The notes beneath the pieces were generated by a model that was not told the DNA's origin, did not search any database, and worked only from the letters and a program-made list of their open reading frames with translations. A stretch of DNA of 64,000 nucleotides from Bradyrhizobium sp. WSM3983 (GTDB lineage Bacteria; Pseudomonadota; Alphaproteobacteria; Rhizobiales; Xanthobacteraceae), in assembly GCF_000473045.1 (NCBI RefSeq), contig NZ_AXAY01000038.1, positions 1 to 64,000 on the forward strand, given 5' to 3'. Below are positions 50,281 to 59,752 of the stretch, piece after piece (positions within the stretch are counted from its first letter, which is position 1; each line of letters starts with the position of its first letter). Both the position numbers and the translations under genes were made by a program.

Positions 50281-50313
50281 GAGGCAGATCATCCGAAGCG
50301 GATGGTCTGCTTC
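50281..50313. terminator. Hairpin terminator between the formate dehydrogenase operon and a convergent small gene
   Basis: GAGGCAGATCATCCG (50281-50295) pairs with CGGATGGTCTGCTTC (50299-50313) through 13 Watson-Crick pairs and two G-U pairs around a short AAG loop. It lies six bases after the gamma subunit stop and touches the stop codon of the minus-strand small gene at 50312, so it could serve both directions. No long T-run follows. Confidence 0.6.
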
Positions 50314-50515
50314 ACTGTGCCGGCTCGCTCGCAAATACGACAGAGCGGTCCTGGATATCCTGATCGGGCAATTTACTTGCCTGGCCTGTCTGCAATTCTT
50401 GAATAGATGGCATGCCGCTCCGTCCAATATGGAGGAGTGCGTGCGATCTGAGTACGCCGGTGGCTGTACCGACGACAAGCAAGGTAGCAATGAGCGAGAG
50501 CATGAGGCGTTTCAT
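50312..50515 (-). CDS. Small exported or membrane-anchored hypothetical protein (67 aa)
   Basis: The start at ATG 50515 follows ACGGAG at a good distance. The product begins with a signal or anchor segment (MKRLMLSLIATLLVVGTATG) and continues with GMPSIQELQTGQASKLPDQD, ending VVFASEPAQ. The SIQEL and KLPDQDIQDRS pattern resembles small exported proteins common in Bradyrhizobium, of unknown function. It is convergent with the formate dehydrogenase operon and shares its hairpin. Confidence 0.65.
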   Translation of the reverse strand: MKRLMLSLIATLLVVGTATGVLRSHALLHIGRSGMPSIQELQTGQASKLPDQDIQDRSVVFASEPAQ

Positions 50516-51245
50516 GCGAATCTCCGTCTGCCATTTCCACCCGGTACGAGGGATACACCTAGATTGTCTTGCCGGATGTGAGCCACTTCACAGCCACAGT
50601 CGCTGAATCGGCCCGCCCCGCGAGGCCGCGGTATGAAGCGAGGCAACGAGATGAGCTCGATCGATGTCGCACCAACACGCTCCGCGAGCTCTATTGAGAT
50701 TCAGGTTGCGATCTCGATGAAAGCTAATTCGGCGTTCGCGCGGCAGATAAGGCGCTGCCGGCTTATCTCCGCCACTCGAGTGTTATCCGAAAGCCTCGCT
50801 TCGAAGGCGGTGCGATGCGCGCGATCGACGTCGATGCCCGGGCGGTACTGCGCGGGGGATTTTGGTACTGCGGTGCAGTACCGGGCAAGGCTGAAATAAG
50901 CGAAAATAATCGAGTGGTCGGATCAAGCCGTTGAAAAGAAAGGAAATTGCCTTAGGTCTATTCCTTCGATCATTTGTCGGCCCAGAAATCGGTTGGACCG
51001 ACTCAATCTGTGAAGATCAATGAAAACAACATGTTAGATCGCCGCTTCTCCGTGGCCCCCATGATGGATTGGAGCGAGAGCTCAAGTTTTTCAAGCGGTT
51101 AGAGGCCGGCGTGTGCACGACGTGTGCACCGGGAGATCAAGAAAAATCTATTAGGCTCCAGTGAGCGCGATCGCTCTTTGGAGTGACGGTGACGCCCGCA
51201 GAAGTGGGTGCCACGCCACGTGGCGATTTTCGAAGGAAGAACTTC
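50516..51245. other. Gene-poor intergenic region with short palindromes
   Basis: I see no convincing gene in these 730 bases; the frame at 50633-50899 has no ribosome-binding site and an unlikely composition. Two short perfect palindromes stand out, GTGCACGACGTGTGCAC-type sequence around 51113-51129 and CGCCACGTGGCG near 51213-51224, the latter followed by ATTTT on the plus strand. The region separates the formate dehydrogenase and inositol loci and has slightly lower GC content than its neighbours. Confidence 0.4.
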
Positions 51246-52376
51246 TCAAGGAACGTCCTTCCACGTTCCTGCGCGACTTGAGGCGAGAATCGTCTCGACG
51301 AGCGTTTGGACGCGCAGGCCGGCGCGGAAGTTGAATGGCTCCGGCCGACGCCCAGCGATCGCGTCAAGGTAGCCCGCGGCTTCGATTGCCTTCAGGTCGT
51401 TGAAGCCAAGCTGGTGGCCAGGCGCAACGCAGAACAGGCCGTACGGCGGATGGTCCGGGCCTGCTTCGATCCGGCGGAATCCCTGACGGCCACGGCGATC
51501 ATCGGTCGAGAAGAAATGCAACTCGTTGAATCGTTCCTGGCTAAAGGCGAGGGCGCCCCTTGTTCCATAGACCTCGAAGTCGTGTTGCATCTTCCGCCCT
51601 GTCGCAATCCAATTCCCTTCGATCGAGCCGGAGGCGCCGTTCGCGAAACGGAGGAAAGCTCGGCTGACATCGTCGACTTCGACGCGCCTCCGGCCGCCTT
51701 TGCCATCCGGACGCTCCTCAATCATCGTGACGCAATCGCCCATGACCCGGGTGATCGGTCCAGCGGCTGGACCCAATAGGAATTCGGCCGTCGCCAATGC
51801 GTGGCTGCCAATGTCGGCTAGTGCGCCGCCGCCAACCGGATCATGCCGGAAGGTGAACGGCCCAGCGCTGTCTGCCATGTAGTCTTCGGCGTGGACTCCG
51901 CGGTAGCCGCGTATTTCGCCGAGTTCTCCGGCGACGATCATTTCGCGTGCGAGGCTCACCATAGGGTTGCACAGGTAGTTGAAGCCGACTTGCGTCTTGA
52001 CTCCGGCCGCTTCAGCGGCGTCAGCCATTTCGCGGGAATCGATCGCAAGCGGCGCCAGCGGCTTTTCGCAATACACATGTTTGCCCCCGGCAATCGCAGC
52101 CAAGGCCATTTCCTTGTGGAGCGCGTTGGGCGTCGTGATGTTCACGACGTCGATACCTGGGTCCGCAACGAGCGACTGCCAGTCCGAGGTCGCGCGCGCG
52201 AAGCCCAGCGCGGAGGCTGCTTTCGCGGCTGCCTCATCGCTGATATCCGCGATCGTATGCAGTTCCAGCTCGAACGGGAGGTCGAAGACACGCGCGGCGA
52301 TGGAGTAACCGAAAGCGTGAGCTTTCCCCATGAATCCGCTACCGATGAGGCCGATGCAAAGCTTCGGTTTAGTCAT
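51246..52376 (-). CDS. Gfo/Idh/MocA-family oxidoreductase (inositol-type dehydrogenase)
   Basis: This is a 376-residue NAD(P)-dependent sugar or polyol dehydrogenase. The Rossmann motif is LIGSGFMGKAHAFGY, and the conserved EKP with its catalytic lysine is in HVYCEKPLAPLA. The second domain carries the family's DIGSHALATAEFLLG, with a conserved aspartate and histidine. It is divergent from iolD across a promoter that contains a GCAATA-N4-TTGC palindrome, so it is probably part of the inositol regulon. Candidate roles are scyllo-inositol or another inositol isomer dehydrogenase. Confidence 0.9.
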   Translation of the reverse strand: MTKPKLCIGLIGSGFMGKAHAFGYSIAARVFDLPFELELHTIADISDEAAAKAASALGFARATSDWQSLVADPGIDVVNITTPNALHKEMALAAIAGGKHVYCEKPLAPLAIDSREMADAAEAAGVKTQVGFNYLCNPMVSLAREMIVAGELGEIRGYRGVHAEDYMADSAGPFTFRHDPVGGGALADIGSHALATAEFLLGPAAGPITRVMGDCVTMIEERPDGKGGRRRVEVDDVSRAFLRFANGASGSIEGNWIATGRKMQHDFEVYGTRGALAFSQERFNELHFFSTDDRRGRQGFRRIEAGPDHPPYGLFCVAPGHQLGFNDLKAIEAAGYLDAIAGRRPEPFNFRAGLRVQTLVETILASSRAGTWKDVP

Positions 52377-52460
52377 GCCGGAAATCCTTGTTCACGATGA
52401 GGTCGGAGTTGAGGCGACCCGCGAAGAAATCGAGCACGTTCTGAATGGAAGACGCCCTCA

Positions 52461-52474
52461 GCAATAATTGTTGC
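52461..52474. promoter_or_regulatory. Candidate operator of the RpiR regulator, iolD promoter
   Basis: GCAATAATTGTTGC has the pattern GCAA-N6-TTGC and is palindromic except for one pair. It sits between the divergent dehydrogenase gene and iolD, 71 bases before the iolD start. Matching sites occur at 58607 and 60667. Confidence 0.6.
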
Positions 52475-52545
52475 GAAAAAATATCATTGTCAATATTCAA
52501 TGCAGCAGGTTATGTTTCTCACAAACCGTCGAAGGAGGAGATCAC

Positions 52546-54417
52546 ATGACTGGCGCCACAATCCGACTCACAATGGCCCAGGCCCTGGTGCGATGGCTGA
52601 CTCAACAGTCCACCGAAATCGACGGTGTTCGCGTGCCCCTGTTCGCCGGCGTCTTCGGCATTTTTGGTCATGGAAACGTGACCTGCCTGTCCGAGGCCTT
52701 GGAGGCGCTGCAGGATCGTCTGCCGACCTGGCGTGGACAGAACGAGCAGTCGATGGCGTTGGCGGCTATCGGTTTCGCCAAGGCCAAGCTTCGGCGGCAA
52801 ATCATGGTAGCGACGTCGTCCATTGGGCCCGGCGCTCTGAACATGGTGACGGCGGCGGGAACAGCTCACGCAAATCGCTTGCCTCTCCTTCTCATCGCTG
52901 GCGATACGTTCACCAACCGGCTGCCGGATCCAGTTCTCCAGCAGGTCGAGCATTTTGGCGACCCGACCGTCACTGTGAACGACGCTTTCAAGGCGGTCAC
53001 GCGCTATTGGGATCGGATCGCTCATCCCGCGCAGATCATTTCTTCGCTGCCGCAAGCAGTGGCCGCCATGCTCGATCCGGCCGATTGCGGTCCGGCCTTT
53101 CTCGCGCTGCCACAGGACACTCAGGAGGTAGCCTTCGACTATCCCGCGGTTTTCTTCGAGCCTCGAATTTGGGCCATCCCGCGCCAGCGTCCCGACCGTC
53201 AGAAGCTCGCGGAAGCAGCCGCGCTGCTCAAGACCGCGAAGAAGCCGATCCTCATCTCTGGCGGCGGCGTGCGTTACTCACTGGCGGGCAGTGTCGTCGC
53301 GGATTTTGCGGTCAAGCGTGGAATTCCTCTTGTGGAGACGGTCGCCGGCAAGGGCGCGGTGACTCACTATCACCCGGCCCATGCTGGGCCGATCGGAATT
53401 ATCGGCTCAACCTCAGCGAATGCGCTCGCAGCCGAAGCCGATGTCATCCTTGCGGTGGGTACGCGCCTTCAGGATTTCACGACGGGATCATGGACCGCCT
53501 TTAGCCCGGACGCGCGTTTCATCTCGATCAACGCGGCGAGGTTCGATGCGGTGAAGCATCGTGCGCTGGCGGTGGTGGGCGACGCGCGGGAGACCATTGA
53601 AGAACTCGATGGGGCGCTCGGCGCGTGGCGCGTCGACCCCGCCCACATGGCGCGTGCTCAGTTGCTCTTTAGGGAATGGGACGCGCTGCTCGAGTCGCTA
53701 CAAGCCCCGAGTAACGCTCCGGTGCCGACCTACGCGCAGGTCGTCCAGGCAGTGAATGCATCCGCCGGTGAGACAGATACCTTGATTTCAGCCGCCGGCG
53801 GGCTGCCTGGCGAAGTCGCAAAAGGCTGGCGCGTCAAGGCGCCGAATACCTTTGACCTTGAGTTCGGCTTCTCTTGCATGGGCTACGAGGTCGCGGCCGG
53901 TTGGGGCCATGCGATGGCCAATTCCGGGCCCGGTGGACTCGGCGGCACGCCGATTGTGATGGTCGGCGACGGTACCTATTTGATGATGAACTCGGACATC
54001 TACTCGACGGTTCTGAGCGGTCACAAGATGATTGTTGTGGTCTGTGACAATGGCGGGTTCGCGGTGATCAACCGTTTGCAACAGTTCAAGGGCGTGCCAG
54101 GCTTCAACAATTTGTTGACCGATTGTCGCGTTCAGAATCGCGACAATCCTCCTCACGTTGATTTTGCCAAGCACGCGGAGTCCATGGGGGCGGCTGCACG
54201 GCGTTGCGAGAGTCTTGCCGATCTTGTTGCCGCGCTCGAATGGGCCAAAGGCAACGACCGCACCACCGTGCTTTCGATCGCCTCGGACGCGTATTCGTGG
54301 GTTCCTGGCGATGCCGACTGGGACGTCGGCGTACCCCAGGTATCTTCGCGCGAGACGGTTCGAAGCGCGCGCAAGCAGCAGGACGAGATCCGCGCGAAGC
54401 AGCGCATTGGAGTGTGA
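52546..54417 (+). CDS. iolD: 3D-(3,5/4)-trihydroxycyclohexane-1,2-dione hydrolase
   Basis: ATG 52546 follows GAAGGAGGAG. The 623-residue thiamine-diphosphate enzyme shows the N-terminal GIFGHGNVTCLSEAL and the catalytic glutamate region WRGQNEQSMALAAIGFAKA. The central domain has ISGGGVRYS, and the cofactor motif is VGDGTYLMMNSDIYSTV. These are typical of IolD, which opens the ring of the second intermediate of myo-inositol breakdown. It is followed by iolE six bases on, the enzyme that makes its substrate. An AT-rich promoter with a regulator site precedes it. Confidence 0.95.
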   Translation: MTGATIRLTMAQALVRWLTQQSTEIDGVRVPLFAGVFGIFGHGNVTCLSEALEALQDRLPTWRGQNEQSMALAAIGFAKAKLRRQIMVATSSIGPGALNMVTAAGTAHANRLPLLLIAGDTFTNRLPDPVLQQVEHFGDPTVTVNDAFKAVTRYWDRIAHPAQIISSLPQAVAAMLDPADCGPAFLALPQDTQEVAFDYPAVFFEPRIWAIPRQRPDRQKLAEAAALLKTAKKPILISGGGVRYSLAGSVVADFAVKRGIPLVETVAGKGAVTHYHPAHAGPIGIIGSTSANALAAEADVILAVGTRLQDFTTGSWTAFSPDARFISINAARFDAVKHRALAVVGDARETIEELDGALGAWRVDPAHMARAQLLFREWDALLESLQAPSNAPVPTYAQVVQAVNASAGETDTLISAAGGLPGEVAKGWRVKAPNTFDLEFGFSCMGYEVAAGWGHAMANSGPGGLGGTPIVMVGDGTYLMMNSDIYSTVLSGHKMIVVVCDNGGFAVINRLQQFKGVPGFNNLLTDCRVQNRDNPPHVDFAKHAESMGAAARRCESLADLVAALEWAKGNDRTTVLSIASDAYSWVPGDADWDVGVPQVSSRETVRSARKQQDEIRAKQRIGV

Positions 54418-54423
54418 TGAGTC

Positions 54424-55323
54424 ATGAAGGCGAAACTTGGAATTGCCCCCATTGCCTGGTGGAACGACGATCTTGCCGAACTGTCCGACGACGTGAGCCT
54501 GGAGGAGTGCTTACGGCAGGCGAGCGTCGCCGGCTTTACGGGAATGGAGACCGGACGGCGATTCCCCATGAACATGAAGGAGCTCGGCCCGATACTCGCC
54601 CGGTTTGGCATTTCCGTGTGCGGCGGTTGGTTCTCCGGTCTTCTGCTCGACGGTGACATCGAACGGGAAATGGACCGCATTCGCGCTCAAATGGATTTCT
54701 TCATTGCGGCGAAGGCGCCCTGCATCGTCTACGGCGAAACAGCGCGCTCGATCCAGGGCATTCGCTCCGCGCCGCTCGATACCAAACCCAGGCTTTCGGA
54801 GGAGGAGATCAAGGCGTATGGACGCAAGATGACGGCTTTCGCGGAATGGTGTGCCGGGCAGGGAATGCCGATCGCCTACCATCACCACATGGCTGCGGCG
54901 ATCGAGACCGAAGCTGAACTCGACCTGCTCATGGCGAATTCTGGTGAGGCGTTACCGTTGTTGTTCGATGCTGGTCACCTGGCATTTGCCGGCGGTGACG
55001 TTTTGCGTGTGATCGATAAGCATCATTCCCGCATCAGCCATGTGCACACCAAGGACGTTCGCGGCAGCGTCATCGACAAGCTCGACCGGAAACGGCAGAG
55101 CTTCCTCGACGCGGTGGTGAAAGGAGCCTTCACCGTGCCGGGCGACGGCTCGCTCGACTTCGCGGCGATCATCGCCCGCCTCGCGTCCTACGGCTACGAG
55201 GGATGGTTCGTCGTCGAGGCGGAGCAGGATCCGAAGGTCAGTCCGCCGCTGGAAATGGCCAAGAAAGGCCACGCGGAATTGATGCGCTTGATGGCGTCTG
55301 CTGGATACGAAGTCGTGCAATGA
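54424..55323 (+). CDS. iolE: Inosose dehydratase
   Basis: This 299-residue TIM-barrel enzyme of the xylose-isomerase-like superfamily has IAPIAWWNDDLAELSDD at the start, the metal-ligand regions AYHHHMAAAIET and LLFDAGHLAFAGGD, and ISHVHTKDVRG. It removes water from 2-keto-myo-inositol (inosose) to give the trione-type substrate of IolD. The gene begins directly after iolD, so both are on one transcript. Length and motif order are normal for IolE. Confidence 0.95.
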   Translation: MKAKLGIAPIAWWNDDLAELSDDVSLEECLRQASVAGFTGMETGRRFPMNMKELGPILARFGISVCGGWFSGLLLDGDIEREMDRIRAQMDFFIAAKAPCIVYGETARSIQGIRSAPLDTKPRLSEEEIKAYGRKMTAFAEWCAGQGMPIAYHHHMAAAIETEAELDLLMANSGEALPLLFDAGHLAFAGGDVLRVIDKHHSRISHVHTKDVRGSVIDKLDRKRQSFLDAVVKGAFTVPGDGSLDFAAIIARLASYGYEGWFVVEAEQDPKVSPPLEMAKKGHAELMRLMASAGYEVVQ

Positions 55324-55420
55324 ACCGCACGGATCGGGTGTCGGCGTACGCGAAAAGGCGCTCAGCTCTCGCCCTTTCCCGGCGGGTTCATCTTGGCGCC
55401 AGGTCGGAGGGAAAGGTGAA

Positions 55421-56395
55421 ATGAGCATCGGGATTGGAGTCATTGGTACAGGTGTAATGGGCGCCGAGCATGCTCGGATACTCCGACATGAGACTCCCGG
55501 CGCTCATCTTGCCGGGATTTTTGATGCCAACGCGGATCGAGCGCAGACAGTTGCCTCTGGAGCAACCGTCTTTTCGGATCCTCAATCGTTGATCGCGTCG
55601 GACCAGATCGACGCGATCGTGATTGCATCGCCCGACGCCACACATGCGGCGCTTACGCGCGCCTGCATCGCGGCGGGGAAGCCTGTTCTCTGCGAAAAGC
55701 CTTTGGCGTCCTCAGCGGCGGATGCCCTGGACGTGGTGCAGGCGGAAGTCGCTTTGGGTCGCAGGCTCATCCAGGTCGGATACATGCGCCGGTTTGACCC
55801 CGGCTATCAGGAGATCAAGCGCGTCAGGGACACCGGTGAATTGGGCGGTCCCGTGTTGTTGCACAACGTGCACCGAAACGTTCGCGCGCCGGAGTGGTTC
55901 AACGGTTCGATGGCTGTCACGAATTCGTTCGTCCACGAGATCGACATCAGCCGTTGGCTTCTGGGATCGGAGATGGTTTCTGCGCACGTGGAGGCGGGGC
56001 CCGGCGGCGAGCCCCTCATGATCACGATGAAGACCGACAAGGACGAGATTGTTTCGACCGAGGTTTTCGTAAACGCCGGCTACGGCTACCATGTCCATGT
56101 CGAACTGGTCGGTCGGCAGGGCACGGTATCGCTGGCGCCGGCATCGCTGACGCTGTTGAACAGAGACGGAGCTGGTGGTCATTCGTATCCGGACAATTGG
56201 GTGCCGAGGTTCGAAGAGGCGTATCGCAAGCAGATGGCCGATTGGGTCAGCGCTGTGAAGACCGGAGCGTCGGTCGGAGCAAGTGCATGGGACGGCTATG
56301 TCGCCTCGGCCATCGCAGAGCAAGTCGCTGAGGCCCTCGCCGGAAATGGTGTGGCTCCGCTGAGATATGGGCCACGTCCCTCGCTGTATGACTGA
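55421..56395 (+). CDS. Gfo/Idh/MocA-family inositol-type dehydrogenase
   Basis: This 324-residue protein has the Rossmann motif GVIGTGVMGAEHARIL and the lysine motif VLCEKPLASSA. It also has YMRRFDPGYQEIKRV and HEIDISRWLLG, which are features of bacterial inositol 2-dehydrogenases (IolG group). It lies 97 bases after iolE. With a second, better IolG candidate at 58651 it may act on a different inositol isomer (for example D-chiro- or scyllo-inositol). Cofactor choice, NAD or NADP, cannot be told by eye. Confidence 0.88.
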   Translation: MSIGIGVIGTGVMGAEHARILRHETPGAHLAGIFDANADRAQTVASGATVFSDPQSLIASDQIDAIVIASPDATHAALTRACIAAGKPVLCEKPLASSAADALDVVQAEVALGRRLIQVGYMRRFDPGYQEIKRVRDTGELGGPVLLHNVHRNVRAPEWFNGSMAVTNSFVHEIDISRWLLGSEMVSAHVEAGPGGEPLMITMKTDKDEIVSTEVFVNAGYGYHVHVELVGRQGTVSLAPASLTLLNRDGAGGHSYPDNWVPRFEEAYRKQMADWVSAVKTGASVGASAWDGYVASAIAEQVAEALAGNGVAPLRYGPRPSLYD

Positions 56396-56463
56396 CAGAG
56401 CGAACGAGGCTGCACGGAATTCGACAGCGTCTCACGCGATCCAATGCGAGTGCTCGAGAGGAA

Positions 56464-57537
56464 ATGATGATCAAGTATGCAGTTGTCGGCGCGGGCTGGA
56501 TTTCGCAACAAGCCTTCTTGCCGGGAGTTGGACAGTCCACAAACTCGAAGGTTACCGCGATTGTGACGGGCGATCCGGACAAGGCTGCGCGGTTGGCTGA
56601 TTTCTATGGTATTGGGCAGATTGTCGGATATGAGGGATATGATGCCCTTTTGAGGGGCTCCGATGTCGATGCGGTGTACATTGCTCTTCCCAACCACTTG
56701 CATGCCGACTTCGCCATTCGCGCGGCTCGCGCCGGCAAGCACGTCTTGGTCGAGAAGCCGCTGGCCACAAGCGAACAAGATGCTCTTGCCATGATCGCCG
56801 CTGCACGGGAGGCCGGCGTATTTCTGATGACCGCGTACAGGCTTCACAACGAGCCCGGAACCGTCGCGGTGCTCGAACATATCCGCAACAACGCGATCGG
56901 CCGGCCGCTCTTCTTTCAATCGGTGTTCAGCTTTCAAGCGCCGCCAGGGAACCACAGATTGAAAGCTGCGAGTTGGGGCGGACCGCTCCAGGACGTCGGG
57001 GTCTATTGCGTCAATGCGGCTCGTCACGTCTTTGCAGAAGAGCCGATTGAGGCAATGGCGATGGTGCACCGACCGAACGGAGACCCGCGCTTTTGCGAGG
57101 TGGAAGCGTCCGTCGCAGCAATGCTGCGTTTCCCTTCGGGCGGCCTGGCGCAATTTGTCGCCAGCTTCGGGGCTGCCGCCGTCGACAATTATCGGGTCGT
57201 CGGGACAGCGGGCGATCTCGAACTCGATCCCGGCTTCAGGTTCGAGACTGCAACAAAACTCCGTCTGCGCCGCGATGGCGAGGTCCGCGAAACTCAGTTT
57301 CCGCAAATCGACCATTTTGGCGCGCAGGCGGAATACTTTTCAGATTGTATCAAAGCTGGAACATCGCCCGAGGCTGATGGCGAAGAGGGGTTGGCGGACT
57401 TGCGCGCACTGGTCGCAATTGAGACAGCCGCCCTGACCGGACAACCACAAACCATCGCATCCCCTCCACGTGACCGCCATCCGACGCCCGACATGGTGCG
57501 AGTTACCCCTGTAACCGATCGACGATTGGTTTTCTGA
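56464..57537 (+). CDS. Gfo/Idh/MocA-family oxidoreductase (glucose-fructose oxidoreductase-like)
   Basis: This 357-residue protein starts at one of two adjacent ATGs. It has the Rossmann motif VVGAGWISQQAFLPG and the lysine motif VLVEKPLATSE, and the second domain begins AYRLHNEPGTVAVLEHI, resembling the glucose-fructose oxidoreductase branch more than the IolG branch. It lies 68 bases after the previous dehydrogenase, in the same direction. It may process a related sugar or an inositol side product. It is the fourth gene of the iolD transcript if that runs through; no terminator is visible before it. Confidence 0.85.
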   Translation: MMIKYAVVGAGWISQQAFLPGVGQSTNSKVTAIVTGDPDKAARLADFYGIGQIVGYEGYDALLRGSDVDAVYIALPNHLHADFAIRAARAGKHVLVEKPLATSEQDALAMIAAAREAGVFLMTAYRLHNEPGTVAVLEHIRNNAIGRPLFFQSVFSFQAPPGNHRLKAASWGGPLQDVGVYCVNAARHVFAEEPIEAMAMVHRPNGDPRFCEVEASVAAMLRFPSGGLAQFVASFGAAAVDNYRVVGTAGDLELDPGFRFETATKLRLRRDGEVRETQFPQIDHFGAQAEYFSDCIKAGTSPEADGEEGLADLRALVAIETAALTGQPQTIASPPRDRHPTPDMVRVTPVTDRRLVF

Positions 57538-57595
57538 GGCGCTGCTCGCCTGCTCGCATCGCGTGGCATCTCAGCGTAAGCCCACTTGAGTAGTT

Positions 57596-58468
57596 CTACT
57601 GACTGGTCACTGTTGGAATCCGCGGATTGACGTCGTTTTTCTGTAGCCTCGCTGCCAGCGCTACGGTCAAAGCCTGTGCAAGGCACATCGGAGCGGCGAG
57701 CGAACGCGAAAAGGTGTATTCATGCTCTGGAACAGCGAACAGAACGCGGGCGCTCTTGGTCAGCGGCGATAGCGTGCTATCCGACATCGCAATGATGGGA
57801 ACACCATTGCGCCCGGCTTCCTCCACAACGTTGACGACTTCGTTTGCGTAGAATCGGAACGACACGGCAACAAGCACGTCCTTCTTGCGGATCGTACGCG
57901 CCATGTGCGTAGCAAGCCCGCCGCCTGCGTCGAGCAACACGCAACGTTTGCCCAGCATGGTCAATATGTAGCGAAGGAATTCAACCACGGGCGCTGAACG
58001 TAGTTGCCCGATCAGAAAAATCGAGTCGGCTCTCTCAAGGAGACTCACCGCTTCCGAGAGAGCTTTCGGCGAAATATCCGTGAGCATGTCCTGAAGAGAA
58101 GCAATGTCACGGACGACCAGGTCGCGCAGAAAGCCAACTTCGCTGCGATCCGTACGAGTACCCAACTCGATTTCCAGAGCTTTAATGCGCGCCTCAAAAC
58201 CCGGGGCGGCGGTCGACAAGCGCCTTTGAAACAGTACCTGGAGTTCCTTGAAGCCTTCATAGCCAAGCGACTGCGCAAAGCGCACGAAGCTTGAAGCATG
58301 GATGCCGCAGCGATCGGCGATCGCGTTTACCGACAGGACCGCGACATCATTCGGGTTCTGGGTCAGGTAAACAGCTATCTTTTGATAGGACTTGCTCATG
58401 TCATCGTAGCGATCGTGGATGACACGGATCAATTCCTCGTAGTCTTCCGGTGTCTTCACGTCCTGCAT
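57596..58468 (-). CDS. RpiR-family transcriptional regulator (probable IolR)
   Basis: This 290-residue regulator has an N-terminal RpiR helix-turn-helix (AVLSVNAIADRCGIHASSFVR) and a C-terminal SIS sugar-phosphate-binding domain (ADSIFLIGQLRSAPVVEFLR, then VLVAVSFRFYANEV). In rhizobia, RpiR-type IolR represses inositol genes and is released by a phosphorylated pathway intermediate. It is divergent from iolG, and the shared 182-base promoter contains a GCAATA-N4-TTGC palindrome, so it probably regulates itself as well. It is the only local regulator in the island. Confidence 0.9.
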   Translation of the reverse strand: MQDVKTPEDYEELIRVIHDRYDDMSKSYQKIAVYLTQNPNDVAVLSVNAIADRCGIHASSFVRFAQSLGYEGFKELQVLFQRRLSTAAPGFEARIKALEIELGTRTDRSEVGFLRDLVVRDIASLQDMLTDISPKALSEAVSLLERADSIFLIGQLRSAPVVEFLRYILTMLGKRCVLLDAGGGLATHMARTIRKKDVLVAVSFRFYANEVVNVVEEAGRNGVPIIAMSDSTLSPLTKSARVLFAVPEHEYTFSRSLAAPMCLAQALTVALAARLQKNDVNPRIPTVTSQ

Positions 58469-58606
58469 CTACAGTGCTCTCACCATTCTCGTTTCATTGC
58501 CTGCGGATGCCGACAAAGACTCACGCGCCCTCGCGTCACCATCCCTGGCGGCGGCACAGAATCATTGATAGTGCCGGCGAACAATTATTGACACTTTTGC
58601 ATATTA

Positions 58607-58620
58607 GCAATAACTCTTGC
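58607..58620. promoter_or_regulatory. Candidate operator of the RpiR regulator, iolG/iolR promoter
   Basis: GCAATAACTCTTGC, with GCAA-N6-TTGC spacing, overlaps a TTGC-N6-GCAA unit at 58597-58610, giving two interlocked palindromes. It lies 31 bases before the iolG start and in the divergent iolR promoter. Confidence 0.6.
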
Positions 58621-58650
58621 AAGTAAATCGAACAGGCGTCGCGGGAGGAC

Positions 58651-59658
58651 ATGGTGGCGATCAAATTCGCATTGCTCGGGTGCGGGCGTATTGGCGTCTT
58701 GCACGCTCGGAATGTTGCGAAGGCGGACGGGGCGCGCCTGGAGACGGTATTCGATCCGAACACAGCTGCCGCCGAAGCGGTCGCCAGAGTGCATGGCTGC
58801 GGGGTATCCGCAAGCGTGGAAGATGCGATTGGTAGGGCCGACGCAGTTCTGATCGCGACATCGACTGCCACGCATGCCGATTTGATCGAACTCGCGGCAA
58901 AAGCTGGCAAGCCGATATTGTGTGAGAAGCCGATCGATCTCAGTCTCGATCGGGTGCGCGCATGCCGGAAGGCGATCGAAGGCTACAACGTCCCAATTCA
59001 GATTGGCTTCAATCGCCGTTTCGACCCCGGGCACCGCGCCGCTCGCAACGCCTGCGCCGCAGGCAAAATCGGGAAACTTGAGCAGGTCGTCATTACATCG
59101 CGTGATCCGGGGATGCCACCGCGAGGCTACACAGCAGTCTCGGGCGGTATCTTCCGTGACATGACGATCCACGATTTTGACGTGGCGCGATTCATGTTGA
59201 ACGACGAGCCGACCGAGGTCTTCGCGACCGGCAGCGCGCTTGTTGATCCCACCATCGGAACTGATTTTGGCGACTTCGACTCTATTATGATTGTTATGCG
59301 CACTGCTGATGGAAAGCTGTGCCATATCAATAACTCTCGACGTTCTGCCTTTGGCTACGATCAGCGGATCGAGCTGTTTGGCAGCGAGGGGATGGTCATC
59401 TCCGACAACAAGAAGGCGCACGAGCTGAAATTTTATGGCTCGACCACTACCGACGCGGCCGAGCCCTACCTCAACTTCTTTATCGAGCGCTATGCGGAGG
59501 CCTACGAAGCCGAGATCGCCGCGTTCATTGCCACCATTCGCGATGGTCGGCCGACCCAAGCGACTTTCGATGACGGTTACCGTGCGCTCGTGCTCGCGGA
59601 GGCGGCGATCGATTCCGCCAAGACCGGCAAGAAGATCGAGGTCCGCAATATCGCATGA
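58651..59658 (+). CDS. iolG: Inositol 2-dehydrogenase
   Basis: ATG 58651 follows GGGAGG. The 335-residue protein is the best IolG candidate in the window: ALLGCGRIGVLHARNV at the cofactor site, ILCEKPIDLSLDRV with the catalytic lysine, IGFNRRFDPGHRAARNA, and FRDMTIHDFDVARFML with the active-site aspartate and histidine, all typical of rhizobial myo-inositol dehydrogenases. It oxidises myo-inositol to 2-keto-myo-inositol, the first step before IolE. It is controlled from the promoter shared with the RpiR gene. Confidence 0.93.
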   Translation: MVAIKFALLGCGRIGVLHARNVAKADGARLETVFDPNTAAAEAVARVHGCGVSASVEDAIGRADAVLIATSTATHADLIELAAKAGKPILCEKPIDLSLDRVRACRKAIEGYNVPIQIGFNRRFDPGHRAARNACAAGKIGKLEQVVITSRDPGMPPRGYTAVSGGIFRDMTIHDFDVARFMLNDEPTEVFATGSALVDPTIGTDFGDFDSIMIVMRTADGKLCHINNSRRSAFGYDQRIELFGSEGMVISDNKKAHELKFYGSTTTDAAEPYLNFFIERYAEAYEAEIAAFIATIRDGRPTQATFDDGYRALVLAEAAIDSAKTGKKIEVRNIA

Positions 59659-59752
59659 CGTTGAACGTGCCTTCGGGGCGTCGACTAGCAGCAGGGTCAG
59701 GCTACGCAAGGTCTCATAACCGAGAGCCCGATCCGATCGTTGGAGAACTTGT

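Noticed and set aside
50880..51060. Possible tRNA or attachment site in the gene-poor region
   Set aside because: I could not fold a cloverleaf or find a T-loop motif; short inverted repeats alone are not enough.
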